Below, in pieces: positions 16,477 through 24,674 of a DNA stretch of 64,000 bases. Every line of letters starts with the position of its first letter. Position 1 is the first letter of the stretch. Position numbers and translations under genes: made by a program. The notes under the pieces are model-generated. The model searched no databases, was not told the origin of the DNA, and was given only the letters and a program-made list of their open reading frames with translations. The stretch is from G020344215 sp039586575 (GTDB lineage: Bacteria; Gemmatimonadota; Gemmatimonadetes; Palauibacterales; KS3-K002), in contig JBDHKD010000004.1 in the NCBI GenBank assembly GCA_039586575.1, positions 1-64,000 of the forward strand, in the 5' to 3' direction.

Positions 16477-17917
16477 CGAGGCGCTAATCAAGGATACGAG
16501 TGCGCTGCTGAGCGGCGAGGGGCGTAAGGTCCTGGCGGCTCTGTATGCCACCATGCGTTCCTTGCGACTCTATCCCCTCGAGAACCAGGTGGTTCAGAGG
16601 GCGCTGGCGGAAGTCGAGGCCAACGTGCGTATCGTGCTCAACCGCGAGGGTCGGATGCAGCTCCGCCTGGCCAGCGACTTCGTCTTCTTCAACGACGTAC
16701 GTGTCCGTCTCGATCTCGGCAACTACGCCAGCTTCGTATTCGTTAGGAAGGCGCTGGAAGCGCACGCTGTAGGCAGTATCGAGGTGAACCCACAGGTCGA
16801 CATCCGCGAGTGGACGTCGTTCCTCTCGCTGCTGGTGCGTGAGCCTGAGGCCGTCGACGAGGCAGCGCTGGAGGCGATCCAGCAGCAGATACAACAGGCG
16901 GGGATCGAGAATATCGCTGTGGGACCGCCGGCGGCGCTGGTTGAAGCGCTGAGCTTGAGCGAGGAGGCGAAGGAGGCGGCGCGTCGCACTTATGCGCGCT
17001 CGGTGAGCGTGGTGAAGGACGTGATGACCAACGTGCGGCTGGGCAAAGCCTGGAGCGGCCGCCGGGTCAAGCGAGTTGTGCTCGGTATCGTCGACCAGGT
17101 TCTTCACGACGAGGCGGCCATGCTGGGCATGACGACCCTGCGCGACTATGACGAGTACACGTTCACGCACTCGGTGAACGTCTGCATCCTCTCGGTCGCA
17201 CTCGGGCAGAAGCTGGGCTTCAGCAGACTGCAGCTGTTCGAGCTCGGACTCGGCGCGCTGTTCCACGATATGGGCAAGTCGAGAGTGCCGCTCAGCGTGC
17301 TCAACAAGGAGGGCAGGCTGGACAAGGAGGAGTGGAGGATCATGAGCCAGCACCCCGAGTTCGGGATGATCCTCCTGTTCGACCTGCACGGCTTCGAGGA
17401 GCCGCCCTACCGGGCGATGCTTACAGCGTACGAGCACCACATGAGAACCGACTTCACGGGTTACCCGCGAGTGATCCGCGACCGCTGGATGGGCTTCTTC
17501 TCACGCATCTGTGCCGTGGCGGACGCCTTCGATGCGGCGACCAGTAAGCGGAGCTACCAGTACATCCCGTTCCCGCCTGACGAGGTGCTGCGGGAGATGC
17601 GGGACAACCCGTCGCGCGGCTTCGACGCCACCGTCGTCAAGGCGTTCGTCAACATGATGGGGATCTACCCGGTCGGTACCCTCTGCATCCTCGATACGGG
17701 TGAACTGGCCATCGTCGTCGCTCCCAGTCCGAACCCCGAGGAGCTTCATCGCCCGCTCGTGAGGATCGTATCGGATGCCAGCGGTCGTAAGCTGGCCGAG
17801 CCACCGCTGGTCGATCTGTCCGAGGAAGATGCGGCGACCGGGCGCCCGGTGCGGACCATCGTGAAGACGACCGACCCGGACAAGTACAGCATCACGGTCT
17901 CCGATTACGTCGCCTGA
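16466..17917 (+). CDS. HD-GYP domain phosphodiesterase
   Basis: A 483-residue protein. The N-terminal 150 residues (VLAALYATMRSLRLYPLENQ, FVFFNDVRVRL, REWTSFLSLLV) look like the module at the start of the preceding HEAT protein. The C-terminal half has HD-GYP hallmarks: THSVNVCILSVALGQ, LFHDMGKSRVP with the HD pair, MSQHPEFG, YEHHMRTDFTGYP and FSRICAVADAFDAATSKRSY. HD-GYP domains hydrolyse cyclic di-GMP; this one has FTGYP rather than DGSGYP, so activity is likely but not certain. No membrane segment, so probably cytoplasmic. Confidence 0.85.
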   Translation: MRDDEALIKDTSALLSGEGRKVLAALYATMRSLRLYPLENQVVQRALAEVEANVRIVLNREGRMQLRLASDFVFFNDVRVRLDLGNYASFVFVRKALEAHAVGSIEVNPQVDIREWTSFLSLLVREPEAVDEAALEAIQQQIQQAGIENIAVGPPAALVEALSLSEEAKEAARRTYARSVSVVKDVMTNVRLGKAWSGRRVKRVVLGIVDQVLHDEAAMLGMTTLRDYDEYTFTHSVNVCILSVALGQKLGFSRLQLFELGLGALFHDMGKSRVPLSVLNKEGRLDKEEWRIMSQHPEFGMILLFDLHGFEEPPYRAMLTAYEHHMRTDFTGYPRVIRDRWMGFFSRICAVADAFDAATSKRSYQYIPFPPDEVLREMRDNPSRGFDATVVKAFVNMMGIYPVGTLCILDTGELAIVVAPSPNPEELHRPLVRIVSDASGRKLAEPPLVDLSEEDAATGRPVRTIVKTTDPDKYSITVSDYVA

Positions 17918-17942
17918 GCGACGGCTCGGCAAAGCTGAAAAC

Positions 17943-17976
17943 GCCGCGACCTCCGACACATTGGGGGCGTCGCGGC
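17943..17976 (+). terminator. Stem-loop after the HD-GYP gene
   Basis: GCCGCGAC (17943-17950) and GTCGCGGC (17969-17976) pair perfectly; CTCC/GGGG in the 18-base loop can extend the stem. It starts 26 bases after the stop codon and is followed by a pyrimidine-rich stretch (TCTGTGTCTTCG). Likely a terminator. The rest of 17977-18174 shows no convincing gene. Confidence 0.5.
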
Positions 17977-18174
17977 TCTGTGTCTTCGTCTCGGCTGTCC
18001 CGCCGTACGGCACTCGCGCCCAGCGCTGGACGCCGAGCCCCTTGATTCTGGACCTACCGCTGGGCGAAGATACGGGTCGCAACGCGCTCGTGGGGGTACT
18101 GTGTGAGGGGCTCGAGGGAGCCGCGGTTTCGCTGCGACCGATACCCGGAGAGATCGACTCGGCAACCGACTGAC

Positions 18175-21100
18175 GTGCGACTCATATCTCTGAATCGAAG
18201 AAGCGCTTTAGCCTTGGCGACGGCGGCGGGGGGTATGTTGCTGTTGTCCGTCGGGTTGTGGCCGCTCCCGCATGCGGCGACGGGCCAGCAGCCGTCGACG
18301 GTCTCAGCCGAGCTTGCCGAAGCCCTCACACGCACGGCGACGGGGGAGCGGATCCCCGTGCTAATCCAGGTCGATTTGCAGGATGGGCCGAGGCCGCTGG
18401 CAGGGCGTCGGGAATTCCGGGCTGCAGAGCAGGCGTCCAATCTGGCGGGTCTCTACTCGACATCGGCGGCACGGCTGCGCGCGGAGCTGCCGGTGGACCT
18501 GGCGGTGGATCTGGACGCCGGGCGTGTGCTCTGGATTGGCGGCGCGATCGCCGCCGAGCTCACAGCGGCTCAGGTGCAGATGCTGGAAAGCCAGCCGGGC
18601 GTGCAGCGGCTTCACTATGACGGGCTGGTCGAGGTCGATCTGGCGGCGCGGCCGACGGAGTCGGGGTTGCTCTGGGCGCCCGGATTACCCGTAGCCCAGG
18701 ACCCGGGGGGCGGTCTTCCGTGGGGGCTTGAGGCGGTGGGCGCTCCGGAGCTCTGGGCACGCGGGGCGACGGGTGATGGAACCGTTGTCGCGATCATCGA
18801 CAGCGGTGTGGACGGGAACCACCCCCTGCTGTGGCGGAAGTGGCGTGGGTTGAGCGGCGCAGCGAGCGAGGCGTGGTTCGACCCCTGGGGACTCACGGAG
18901 TCACCGGTGGATGACGATAATACCGGTGGGGTTGGACATGGCACTCTCGTGGCCACCGTGGCGGTAGGCAGCCTCGAGCCCGGTGACACTCTGATCCGGT
19001 TCGGTCAGCCGCAGGTCGTGGTGGACGAGCTCGAGGTGGTGACCGGCGTCGCCCCGGGCGCCGAGTGGGTGGCGGCCAACGCTTTCGAGATCTTCGGCGG
19101 CGTGACGTACACGCGGCGTTCGGTTTTGCTGCAGGCGATGCAGTGGGTGCTCGATCCGGACGGCGACCCGGCTACGGTATCGGACATACCGGACGTAGTG
19201 AACAATTCCTGGGGCTACCCGCCGGGCGGTTGCGACGGCCTGTTCGACCGGGCCATCGATGCTCTGGAAGCCGGCGGTGTACCCGTGGTCTTCGCCGCCG
19301 GCAACCGCTCGGCGGGCTTCGAGACCGTGGCTTCCCCCGCGGAGCGGGCCGACCTCCTGCTCAACGCGTTTGCCGTCGGCGCTGCGGTGCGCGAGGACGG
19401 TCGGATCGTGGTGGCGGAGAACAGCCTCGGTGGCCCAACGCCCTGCGCGCCGGGTGCCGTGAAGCCCGAAGTCGTCGCTCCCGGTGACGTCCCGGTAGTG
19501 CGGAACGGCGGGCCACACACCGCTGTGGTGGCCGGCCGCTCCGGTGCTTTCACCTCCTGGGCGGCGCCACACGCCGTGGGAGCGCTGGCTTTGCTCAGCG
19601 GGTTGAACCCCTTCGCCAGCGCCAACGATCTCAAGGCCGCCCTCTTCTCGACGGCGACCGACCTGGACCCTCCCGGCCTCGACAACCGCAGCGGGGCCGG
19701 GTTCATCGATCTCGTAGCGGCGGCGCAGCGCATCGGTGGATTGGGCGCTGTCGACATCGTGCTGGCCGGCTGGTCGTGGGACTCGACCAACGCTTCTCTG
19801 ACACTGGACCTCCAGAACCGGGGCGGTGGTGCGTTTCCCGGCGGGTCCGCGGAATTGCGCCACCGACCCAGCGGAGTGCTGCTGGCAAGCGCGCCCGCGC
19901 CGGCCATCCCGCCGCGGCGGCGGAGCGAGATGACGTTCGCCGGGCTTGGTGCCGAGCTCGTGCCGGGTGCTCGCCTGAGCCTGCGTCTGGAAAGCGACGG
20001 CGCCGTACTCGAGCTGCCGCTATCGCTCAGCGCGGCGAGCGCGACGGCCGTCGTTCTGGCCGATGGCGCGGTGCGGTTCTCACTCGACGGGCGCGGCCGG
20101 CTCGGCCGTGTCGCTGGTACACCGGGATTCGAGTTCCTGGGCGGCGATTGGCTGATCGGCGGCGCCTTCCTGTTCGGCGACGGCGAGCACGTGTCCGATG
20201 CGGCTTACGTTGATGTCCTGCAACGGCCGGGGCTGAAGTCGAACCCGGTCGGCTCCGATACCGACTGGCGCGACATAGAGGTCATCTCGCTCGGGCGCAG
20301 TGCCGAGATCGCGTTCAGCGACGACCGGGCGCTGCTGCCGTTGGGCGCCACCGTCGAGCAGACGACGGACCTCGTGGCCCTAGGGGACAGCGGAGCGTTC
20401 GTGGCCCTGAAGGCGACGGTCGAGCTGCGGGCGCGCCGAAACGTGCCGCTGGCCGGTGTGCTGCTCGATTGGGACCTGGCGGGCCGTGATACCGTCTACT
20501 GGGACCCGGCGCTTAGGGCTTCGGTGATGACGGCGGCTGATTCCAGCGGCCCCTGGGTCGCCCTGGCGACGACACCCGGCCCTCCCACAACCCACGCGGC
20601 GGTGCCGCTGGGCACGCCACTGGGTGGTTTCTACGTCGTTGGGCCCGATGCCGGCGTCCTGGCCAAGCCCGAAGGCTTTGGGGACGGCGAGAAAGCGCTG
20701 TACATGCGTCTGGGCGGTCCGCCGACCTCGGAGTCGGAGATCACCGATTGGGCCCAGCTCGTGACCGTGGGACCGCTGCGCGGCGGTGAATCGACGACGT
20801 TCTTGATAGCGGCGGGCGAATCGCCTTCGGCGCTGGCAGCGGCGCTGGACAGCGCCCGTGCCTTCGCCGGTGGAACCGGAAGCGCGGCCGCCGCCGCACG
20901 CTCCTTCGAGCTGCTGCCCGCCTACCCCAACCCCTTCGACCCCACCGCAGGCGACGCGATCAACCTCCCGTTCCTCGTCGATCGCAGCAGCGAGCCGGTT
21001 CAGGCGGTGCTCGATATCTACACGATCGCCGGCCAGCTCATCTACAGTGAGCGCCGGACCTTGGAACCGGATGCACCCATCGAGCCGTTCCGCTGGAGCG

Positions 21101-21201
21101 GAACGCTCGCCGACGGTGGAGCGGCAGCCAGCGGTGTGTACGGCTACATCATCCGGGTGGGCGACGCCAAGAAGTACGCCAAGTTCGTATTGCTCAAGTA
21201 A
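18175..21201 (+). CDS. Secreted subtilisin-like (S8) serine protease with FlgD-like C-terminal module
   Basis: From GTG 18175 the protein has 1008 residues and a signal peptide (LNRRSALALATAAGGMLLLSV..). The S8 domain has Asp209 (AIIDSGVDG), His255 (GHGTLVATV), oxyanion Asn377 (AAGNRS) and Ser461. The Ser motif is FTSWAAPH instead of GTSMAAPH, a conservative change that keeps the Ser. Residues about 540-900 are beta-rich Ig-like material. The last 90 residues begin AYPNPFDP and end SGVYGYIIRVGDAKKYAKFV, the FlgD/T9SS-like C-terminal module common in FCB bacteria. CTG 18190 would also give a good signal peptide; the start is uncertain. Confidence 0.88.
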   Translation: MRLISLNRRSALALATAAGGMLLLSVGLWPLPHAATGQQPSTVSAELAEALTRTATGERIPVLIQVDLQDGPRPLAGRREFRAAEQASNLAGLYSTSAARLRAELPVDLAVDLDAGRVLWIGGAIAAELTAAQVQMLESQPGVQRLHYDGLVEVDLAARPTESGLLWAPGLPVAQDPGGGLPWGLEAVGAPELWARGATGDGTVVAIIDSGVDGNHPLLWRKWRGLSGAASEAWFDPWGLTESPVDDDNTGGVGHGTLVATVAVGSLEPGDTLIRFGQPQVVVDELEVVTGVAPGAEWVAANAFEIFGGVTYTRRSVLLQAMQWVLDPDGDPATVSDIPDVVNNSWGYPPGGCDGLFDRAIDALEAGGVPVVFAAGNRSAGFETVASPAERADLLLNAFAVGAAVREDGRIVVAENSLGGPTPCAPGAVKPEVVAPGDVPVVRNGGPHTAVVAGRSGAFTSWAAPHAVGALALLSGLNPFASANDLKAALFSTATDLDPPGLDNRSGAGFIDLVAAAQRIGGLGAVDIVLAGWSWDSTNASLTLDLQNRGGGAFPGGSAELRHRPSGVLLASAPAPAIPPRRRSEMTFAGLGAELVPGARLSLRLESDGAVLELPLSLSAASATAVVLADGAVRFSLDGRGRLGRVAGTPGFEFLGGDWLIGGAFLFGDGEHVSDAAYVDVLQRPGLKSNPVGSDTDWRDIEVISLGRSAEIAFSDDRALLPLGATVEQTTDLVALGDSGAFVALKATVELRARRNVPLAGVLLDWDLAGRDTVYWDPALRASVMTAADSSGPWVALATTPGPPTTHAAVPLGTPLGGFYVVGPDAGVLAKPEGFGDGEKALYMRLGGPPTSESEITDWAQLVTVGPLRGGESTTFLIAAGESPSALAAALDSARAFAGGTGSAAAAARSFELLPAYPNPFDPTAGDAINLPFLVDRSSEPVQAVLDIYTIAGQLIYSERRTLEPDAPIEPFRWSGTLADGGAAASGVYGYIIRVGDAKKYAKFVLLK

Positions 21202-21224
21202 GCACCGCCGGTCGGCCGGCCGGT

Positions 21225-21254
21225 TTGACACGTCCGATTCGGCGGCGCTAACAT
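21225..21254 (+). promoter_or_regulatory. Strong sigma-70-type promoter for panB, predicting a leaderless mRNA
   Basis: TTGACA (21225-21230, perfect -35), an 18-base spacer and TAACAT (21249-21254). Transcription would begin about 7 bases past the -10, at or just before the GTG/ATG at 21262/21265, leaving essentially no leader. No Shine-Dalgarno sequence precedes the start, which fits leaderless translation. Confidence 0.6.
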
Positions 21255-21261
21255 CTCAGCC

Positions 21262-22104
21262 GTGATGACCCGTCAGCAAGACACCGACCAAGAGCCGGCT
21301 CGGCGGCAGGTAACGACGCTCGAGCTGGTGGCCATGAAGAGGCGCGGTGAGCGGATCGCCGTGCTGACGGCCTACGACTACCTGATGGCCGGCCTGGTCG
21401 ACGAAGCCGGTGTCGATTGCGTTCTGGTCGGCGACTCGCTCGGCCAGGTGGTCGCCGGCGAGGACTCGACGCTTCCCGTCACCCTGGAACAGATGATCTA
21501 TCACGCGAAGGCGGTGCGCCGAGGCTTGAAGCGCGCGCTGCTCGTGGTCGACATGCCGTTCCTCACATACCAGGTCTCGATCGAGGAGGCGATCCGCAAC
21601 TCCGGACGCGTGCTTCAGGAAACTGGAGCACAGGCTGTGAAGCTGGAGGGTGGCCACAGGGAGATGGCGAAGACGATCAGCCGGCTCGTCGATTCGGGCA
21701 TACCGGTCATGGGCCATCTGGGCCTGACCCCCCAATCGGTTCATAAACTGGGCGGTTACCGGTTGGTCGGCAGGGCAAAAGAGGAGCGGGAGAAACTGAT
21801 GGCCGACGCCGAGCGTCTGGTCGAGGCGGGTTGCTTCAGTATGGTCCTCGAGATGCTGCCCCGGGGCCTAGCGGGTGAGATTACGCGACTCGTGCCCATC
21901 CCGACCATCGGGATCGGCGCGGGCCCCGACTGCGATGGGCAGGTTCTCGTGCTGCCAGACATGCTCGGGTTGAACGAGGGCTTCAGCCCCGGATTCCTCA
22001 AGCGGTACGCCGAGCTGGCCAAGCAAGTTCGGGACGCGGTGGGGGCGTACATACGCGAGGTCAAAGAGGGCGACTACCCGGGGCCCGACCACTCGTACGA
22101 GTAG
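21262..22104 (+). CDS. panB: 3-Methyl-2-oxobutanoate hydroxymethyltransferase
   Basis: Transfers a hydroxymethyl group from methylenetetrahydrofolate to ketoisovalerate to give ketopantoate, the first pantothenate step. The 280-residue TIM barrel has AYDYLMAGLVDEAGVD, the metal-site GDSLGQVV, VVDMPFLTYQ, AVKLEGG, GHLGLTPQSVH and IPTIGIGAGPDCDGQVLV. GTG 21262 is directly followed by ATG 21265; either may be used. First gene of a panBCD operon, with a near-consensus promoter immediately upstream. Confidence 0.95.
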   Translation: MMTRQQDTDQEPARRQVTTLELVAMKRRGERIAVLTAYDYLMAGLVDEAGVDCVLVGDSLGQVVAGEDSTLPVTLEQMIYHAKAVRRGLKRALLVVDMPFLTYQVSIEEAIRNSGRVLQETGAQAVKLEGGHREMAKTISRLVDSGIPVMGHLGLTPQSVHKLGGYRLVGRAKEEREKLMADAERLVEAGCFSMVLEMLPRGLAGEITRLVPIPTIGIGAGPDCDGQVLVLPDMLGLNEGFSPGFLKRYAELAKQVRDAVGAYIREVKEGDYPGPDHSYE

Positions 22105-22125
22105 CCGGCCCGGAACCTACCTACC

Positions 22126-22998
22126 GTGAATCTCGTCAGAAGTATTTCGGAGGTCAGGGAGGCGGTCGGTCGAGTCCGGCGCTCCGGCCACACGATCGGT
22201 CTCGTACCGACGATGGGATATCTTCACGAGGGCCATCTGAGTCTCATCGATCGCTGCCGCGGGCTCACCGACTACGTCGTCCTGTCGATCTACGTCAACC
22301 CCCTGCAGTTTGGGCCCGGCGAAGATCTCGATCGCTACCCGCGCGATCTTGAACGCGACCTGCGTCTCGCCGATGCACGTGGCGTCGATCTCGCCTTCGC
22401 GCCCAGCGATCGGGAGCTCTATCCGCTGGAGATCGCCGTAGCCGTCACACCCAAGCGTCTGGCAAACCGGCTGTGTGGTCTGAGTCGGCCCGGCCATTTC
22501 GAAGGCGTGCTGACCGTAGTCTGCAAGTTGTTCGGGATCGTTCAGCCCGATGTGGGAGTCTTCGGGCAGAAAGACTTCCAGCAAGCGGTGCTGATCGAGA
22601 GGATGGTCGCTGACCTGAATCTGCCGGTGCGGATCGAGGTGGCGCCCACCGTCCGCGAACCGGACGGCCTGGCCATGAGCTCCCGCAACGCGTACCTGTC
22701 GAAGGACGAGCGGCAGCAGGCGCTCAACATCTCGCGCGCGCTGGCCGCATCCGTGAGTGCCTTTCGGGCCGGGGAGCGGGCTGCGGCGGCCCTGCGCTCG
22801 GGCATCCTGCAGCGTTTGGAGGCGGTCACCGGCCTGGAAGTGGAGTACGCGGAGCTCGTCTCGGCGGACGGGCTGGAACCCGTTGAGGTTGCCGATGCGG
22901 ACACGGTGGTGGCGATCGCGGCGCGCGTGGGAAGGACGCGCCTGATCGACAACGTCCGCTTCGCGAGTCCCGACCCGGGTCTAGCAGAGCTACTGTGA
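22126..22998 (+). CDS. panC: Pantothenate synthetase
   Basis: ATP-dependent condensation of pantoate with beta-alanine. The 290 residues carry the HIGH-like PTMGYLHEGHLSLI, the pantoate/ATP loop FGQKDFQQA, REPDGLAMSSRNAYL with the KMSKS-equivalent SSRN, and VVCKLFGIVQPDVG. GTG 22126 lies 21 bases after the panB stop. It receives products from the panB and panD steps encoded on either side. Confidence 0.96.
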   Translation: MNLVRSISEVREAVGRVRRSGHTIGLVPTMGYLHEGHLSLIDRCRGLTDYVVLSIYVNPLQFGPGEDLDRYPRDLERDLRLADARGVDLAFAPSDRELYPLEIAVAVTPKRLANRLCGLSRPGHFEGVLTVVCKLFGIVQPDVGVFGQKDFQQAVLIERMVADLNLPVRIEVAPTVREPDGLAMSSRNAYLSKDERQQALNISRALAASVSAFRAGERAAAALRSGILQRLEAVTGLEVEYAELVSADGLEPVEVADADTVVAIAARVGRTRLIDNVRFASPDPGLAELL

Positions 22999-23078
22999 GG
23001 AGCGGAACCGGCTATATTTAGGCGTTGTCGTTAGAGCACTGGTTGGCGAGGACCCAGACGGGGCCGTGGAGCACGAGA

Positions 23079-23453
23079 ATGAGAAGGGAACTCTGTAAGT
23101 CGAAGATACATGGAGCGACGGTAACGGACGCGAACATCTATTACGAGGGTTCGCTGACGCTCGACCTGGATTTGATCGAGGCTGCCGACTTGGTGGCCTA
23201 CGAACGGATCCAGGTGGTGAATATCAACAACGGTTCGCGGCTCGAGACCTACGTGATACCGGGCGCGCGTGGTTCCGGTACGGTCGCCCTCAACGGTGCC
23301 GCCGCTCGACTGGGTGCCGTTGGAGACAACGTAATCTTGATCAGCTATGCCCACTACGAAGAATCGGAAATCACCGGGCATGAACCGCGCCTAGTGTTCG
23401 TCGACGAGAACAACCGCGTCGCGAAGCGAAATCTCCGGGTGACGGCGCCTTGA
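23079..23453 (+). CDS. panD: Aspartate 1-decarboxylase proenzyme
   Basis: Pyruvoyl enzyme making beta-alanine from aspartate for PanC. The 124-residue proenzyme self-cleaves at Gly24-Ser25 (YYEGSLTLD), the same numbering as in E. coli; Lys9, Tyr22 and His11 are also in place, and NGARFETY-like NNGSRLETYVI and GAAARL follow. ATG 23079 follows GGAG by 8 bases; an upstream in-frame start at 23025 would add 18 unconserved residues. TATATT at 23013-23018 may be a -10 element, though no good -35 is visible. Confidence 0.95.
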   Translation: MRRELCKSKIHGATVTDANIYYEGSLTLDLDLIEAADLVAYERIQVVNINNGSRLETYVIPGARGSGTVALNGAAARLGAVGDNVILISYAHYEESEITGHEPRLVFVDENNRVAKRNLRVTAP

Positions 23454-23533
23454 CCCCCGCCTGACCCCCATTCCTGCGCCGCCGCGCATCGCGGACCTGT
23501 GAGTCCATCCGCGCACCCGGAACCGCAAGGGCG

Positions 23534-24109
23534 ATGACGTCCCCGAACTTGCACTCGCTCATCGTCGCCGCAGCACGCGGGCAGCTACCCGCTTGGGCCC
23601 GCGTCAACCGCGAGCGACTCCCCCACTTGGCTTCCGTAGCAGGCCTACTGGCCCGCTGGGCTGCCGAGTTGGGCTTGGACGAGGCCGAACGGATCCGTTG
23701 GTCGGCGGCCGGCTGGCTGCACGATGCGCTGCGCGACGAGGACCCGAACGAGCTGTCCCGCGAAGCCGCCGACTATCCTGGCAAGCTACGCCACGGTCCG
23801 GCTGCCGCCGCACGGCTCGAAGCGGAGGGCATCGACGACGACGAGCTTCTCAGCGCTATCAGGTGCCACAGCCTGGGCCAGCGGCGATTGGGACGGCTGG
23901 GGCGCTACCTCTACCTGGCCGACTATCTCGAGCCGCTTCGCCCCTTCGCCCCAGCCCAGAGCGCCGCTCTGCGGGCCCGGCTTCCCCACGATGCCGACGC
24001 CGTGTTGAGGCGCGTCTGCGCTCTCCGTGTCGCCGAGGTCCTCAGGCGCGGCAAGCCGCTTAGGCCCGAGACGGTCGAGTTCTGGAACGAGCTTGTGGAG
24101 GCGGAGTGA
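23534..24109 (+). CDS. HD-domain hydrolase, YqeK-like
   Basis: A 191-residue HD-domain protein. Metal-binding residues are in ERLPHLASV (His), GWLHDALRDE (HD pair), LRHGPAAA, IRCHSLG and YLADYLEP, the order found in YqeK-type diadenosine tetraphosphate hydrolases. The familiar neighbours nadD and rsfS are not here, so YqeK is the best guess rather than certain. The downstream gene starts at GTG 24106 with a 4-base GTGA overlap, so the two are translationally coupled. Confidence 0.75.
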   Translation: MTSPNLHSLIVAAARGQLPAWARVNRERLPHLASVAGLLARWAAELGLDEAERIRWSAAGWLHDALRDEDPNELSREAADYPGKLRHGPAAAARLEAEGIDDDELLSAIRCHSLGQRRLGRLGRYLYLADYLEPLRPFAPAQSAALRARLPHDADAVLRRVCALRVAEVLRRGKPLRPETVEFWNELVEAE

Positions 24110-24609
24110 GGAACCACCTGCAAGCCGCCGCGCTGGCTCTGGTCTTTCTCGTGCTGGGCGCATTTGTGGGTTCGCTGTGGCTCGAGCTGCGACACGAAAC
24201 GCCGACCTCGGACCAGCCTGCGCCGGGGCGCTGGGAGGGTGGCCGCATTCGCGTAGAAGTGCTGAACGGGGCCGGCATCGACAAGCTTGCGGAACAGGCT
24301 ACACAGCGGCTGCGCGAGCTCGACTTCGACGTGGTTTACTATGGCAACCTTCAGCCGTTCGATCATGACACTTCGCTCGCCATCGCCCGGCTCGATGACC
24401 TCGAACCTGCGCGTCGCGTCGCCGATGCGTTGGGTATCCAGAGGGTCGTGCGGCAAACGGACAGGAACCTGTACCTCGATGTGACCGTGATTCTCGGGTC
24501 TGATTGGCCCCACCTCAGCGAGGACGCCGGGGCCCAAGAAGAGATGGGAAGCGGATCGCTATGGTGGCAGCGGGTCAAGCGGGCGGCTGGTCGTTTATGG
24601 CCGGGATAG
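24106..24609 (+). CDS. Membrane-anchored LytR C-terminal domain protein
   Basis: A 167-residue protein: one N-terminal helix (LQAAALALVFLVLGAFVGSLW) and an extracytoplasmic LytR_C domain beginning IRVEVLNGAGIDKLAEQATQ and ending LYLDVTVILGSDWP. LytR_C domains occur C-terminal to LytR-CpsA-Psr wall-ligating enzymes or alone; this protein lacks the catalytic LCP part, so an accessory envelope role is inferred. In these bacteria a LytR_C gene is often found next to yqeK and rsfS; rsfS is absent here. Confidence 0.75.
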   Translation: MRNHLQAAALALVFLVLGAFVGSLWLELRHETPTSDQPAPGRWEGGRIRVEVLNGAGIDKLAEQATQRLRELDFDVVYYGNLQPFDHDTSLAIARLDDLEPARRVADALGIQRVVRQTDRNLYLDVTVILGSDWPHLSEDAGAQEEMGSGSLWWQRVKRAAGRLWPG

Positions 24610-24674
24610 TCATGTTGATGGTCTCGACAGGCGCGACTATCTTCTCGGCTGCCCCTTAGCGAACGGCTGGTTCT

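Noticed and set aside
17961..18173. 70-codon open frame from TTG between the HD-GYP and subtilase genes
   Set aside because: Starts within the terminator hairpin, has no ribosome site and no recognisable motif. Its stop next to the subtilase GTG is suggestive but not enough.
23454..23533. Promoter or hairpin between panD and the yqeK-like gene
   Set aside because: Only GC-rich sequence with no -10-like hexamer or stable inverted repeat; the genes may simply be co-transcribed.
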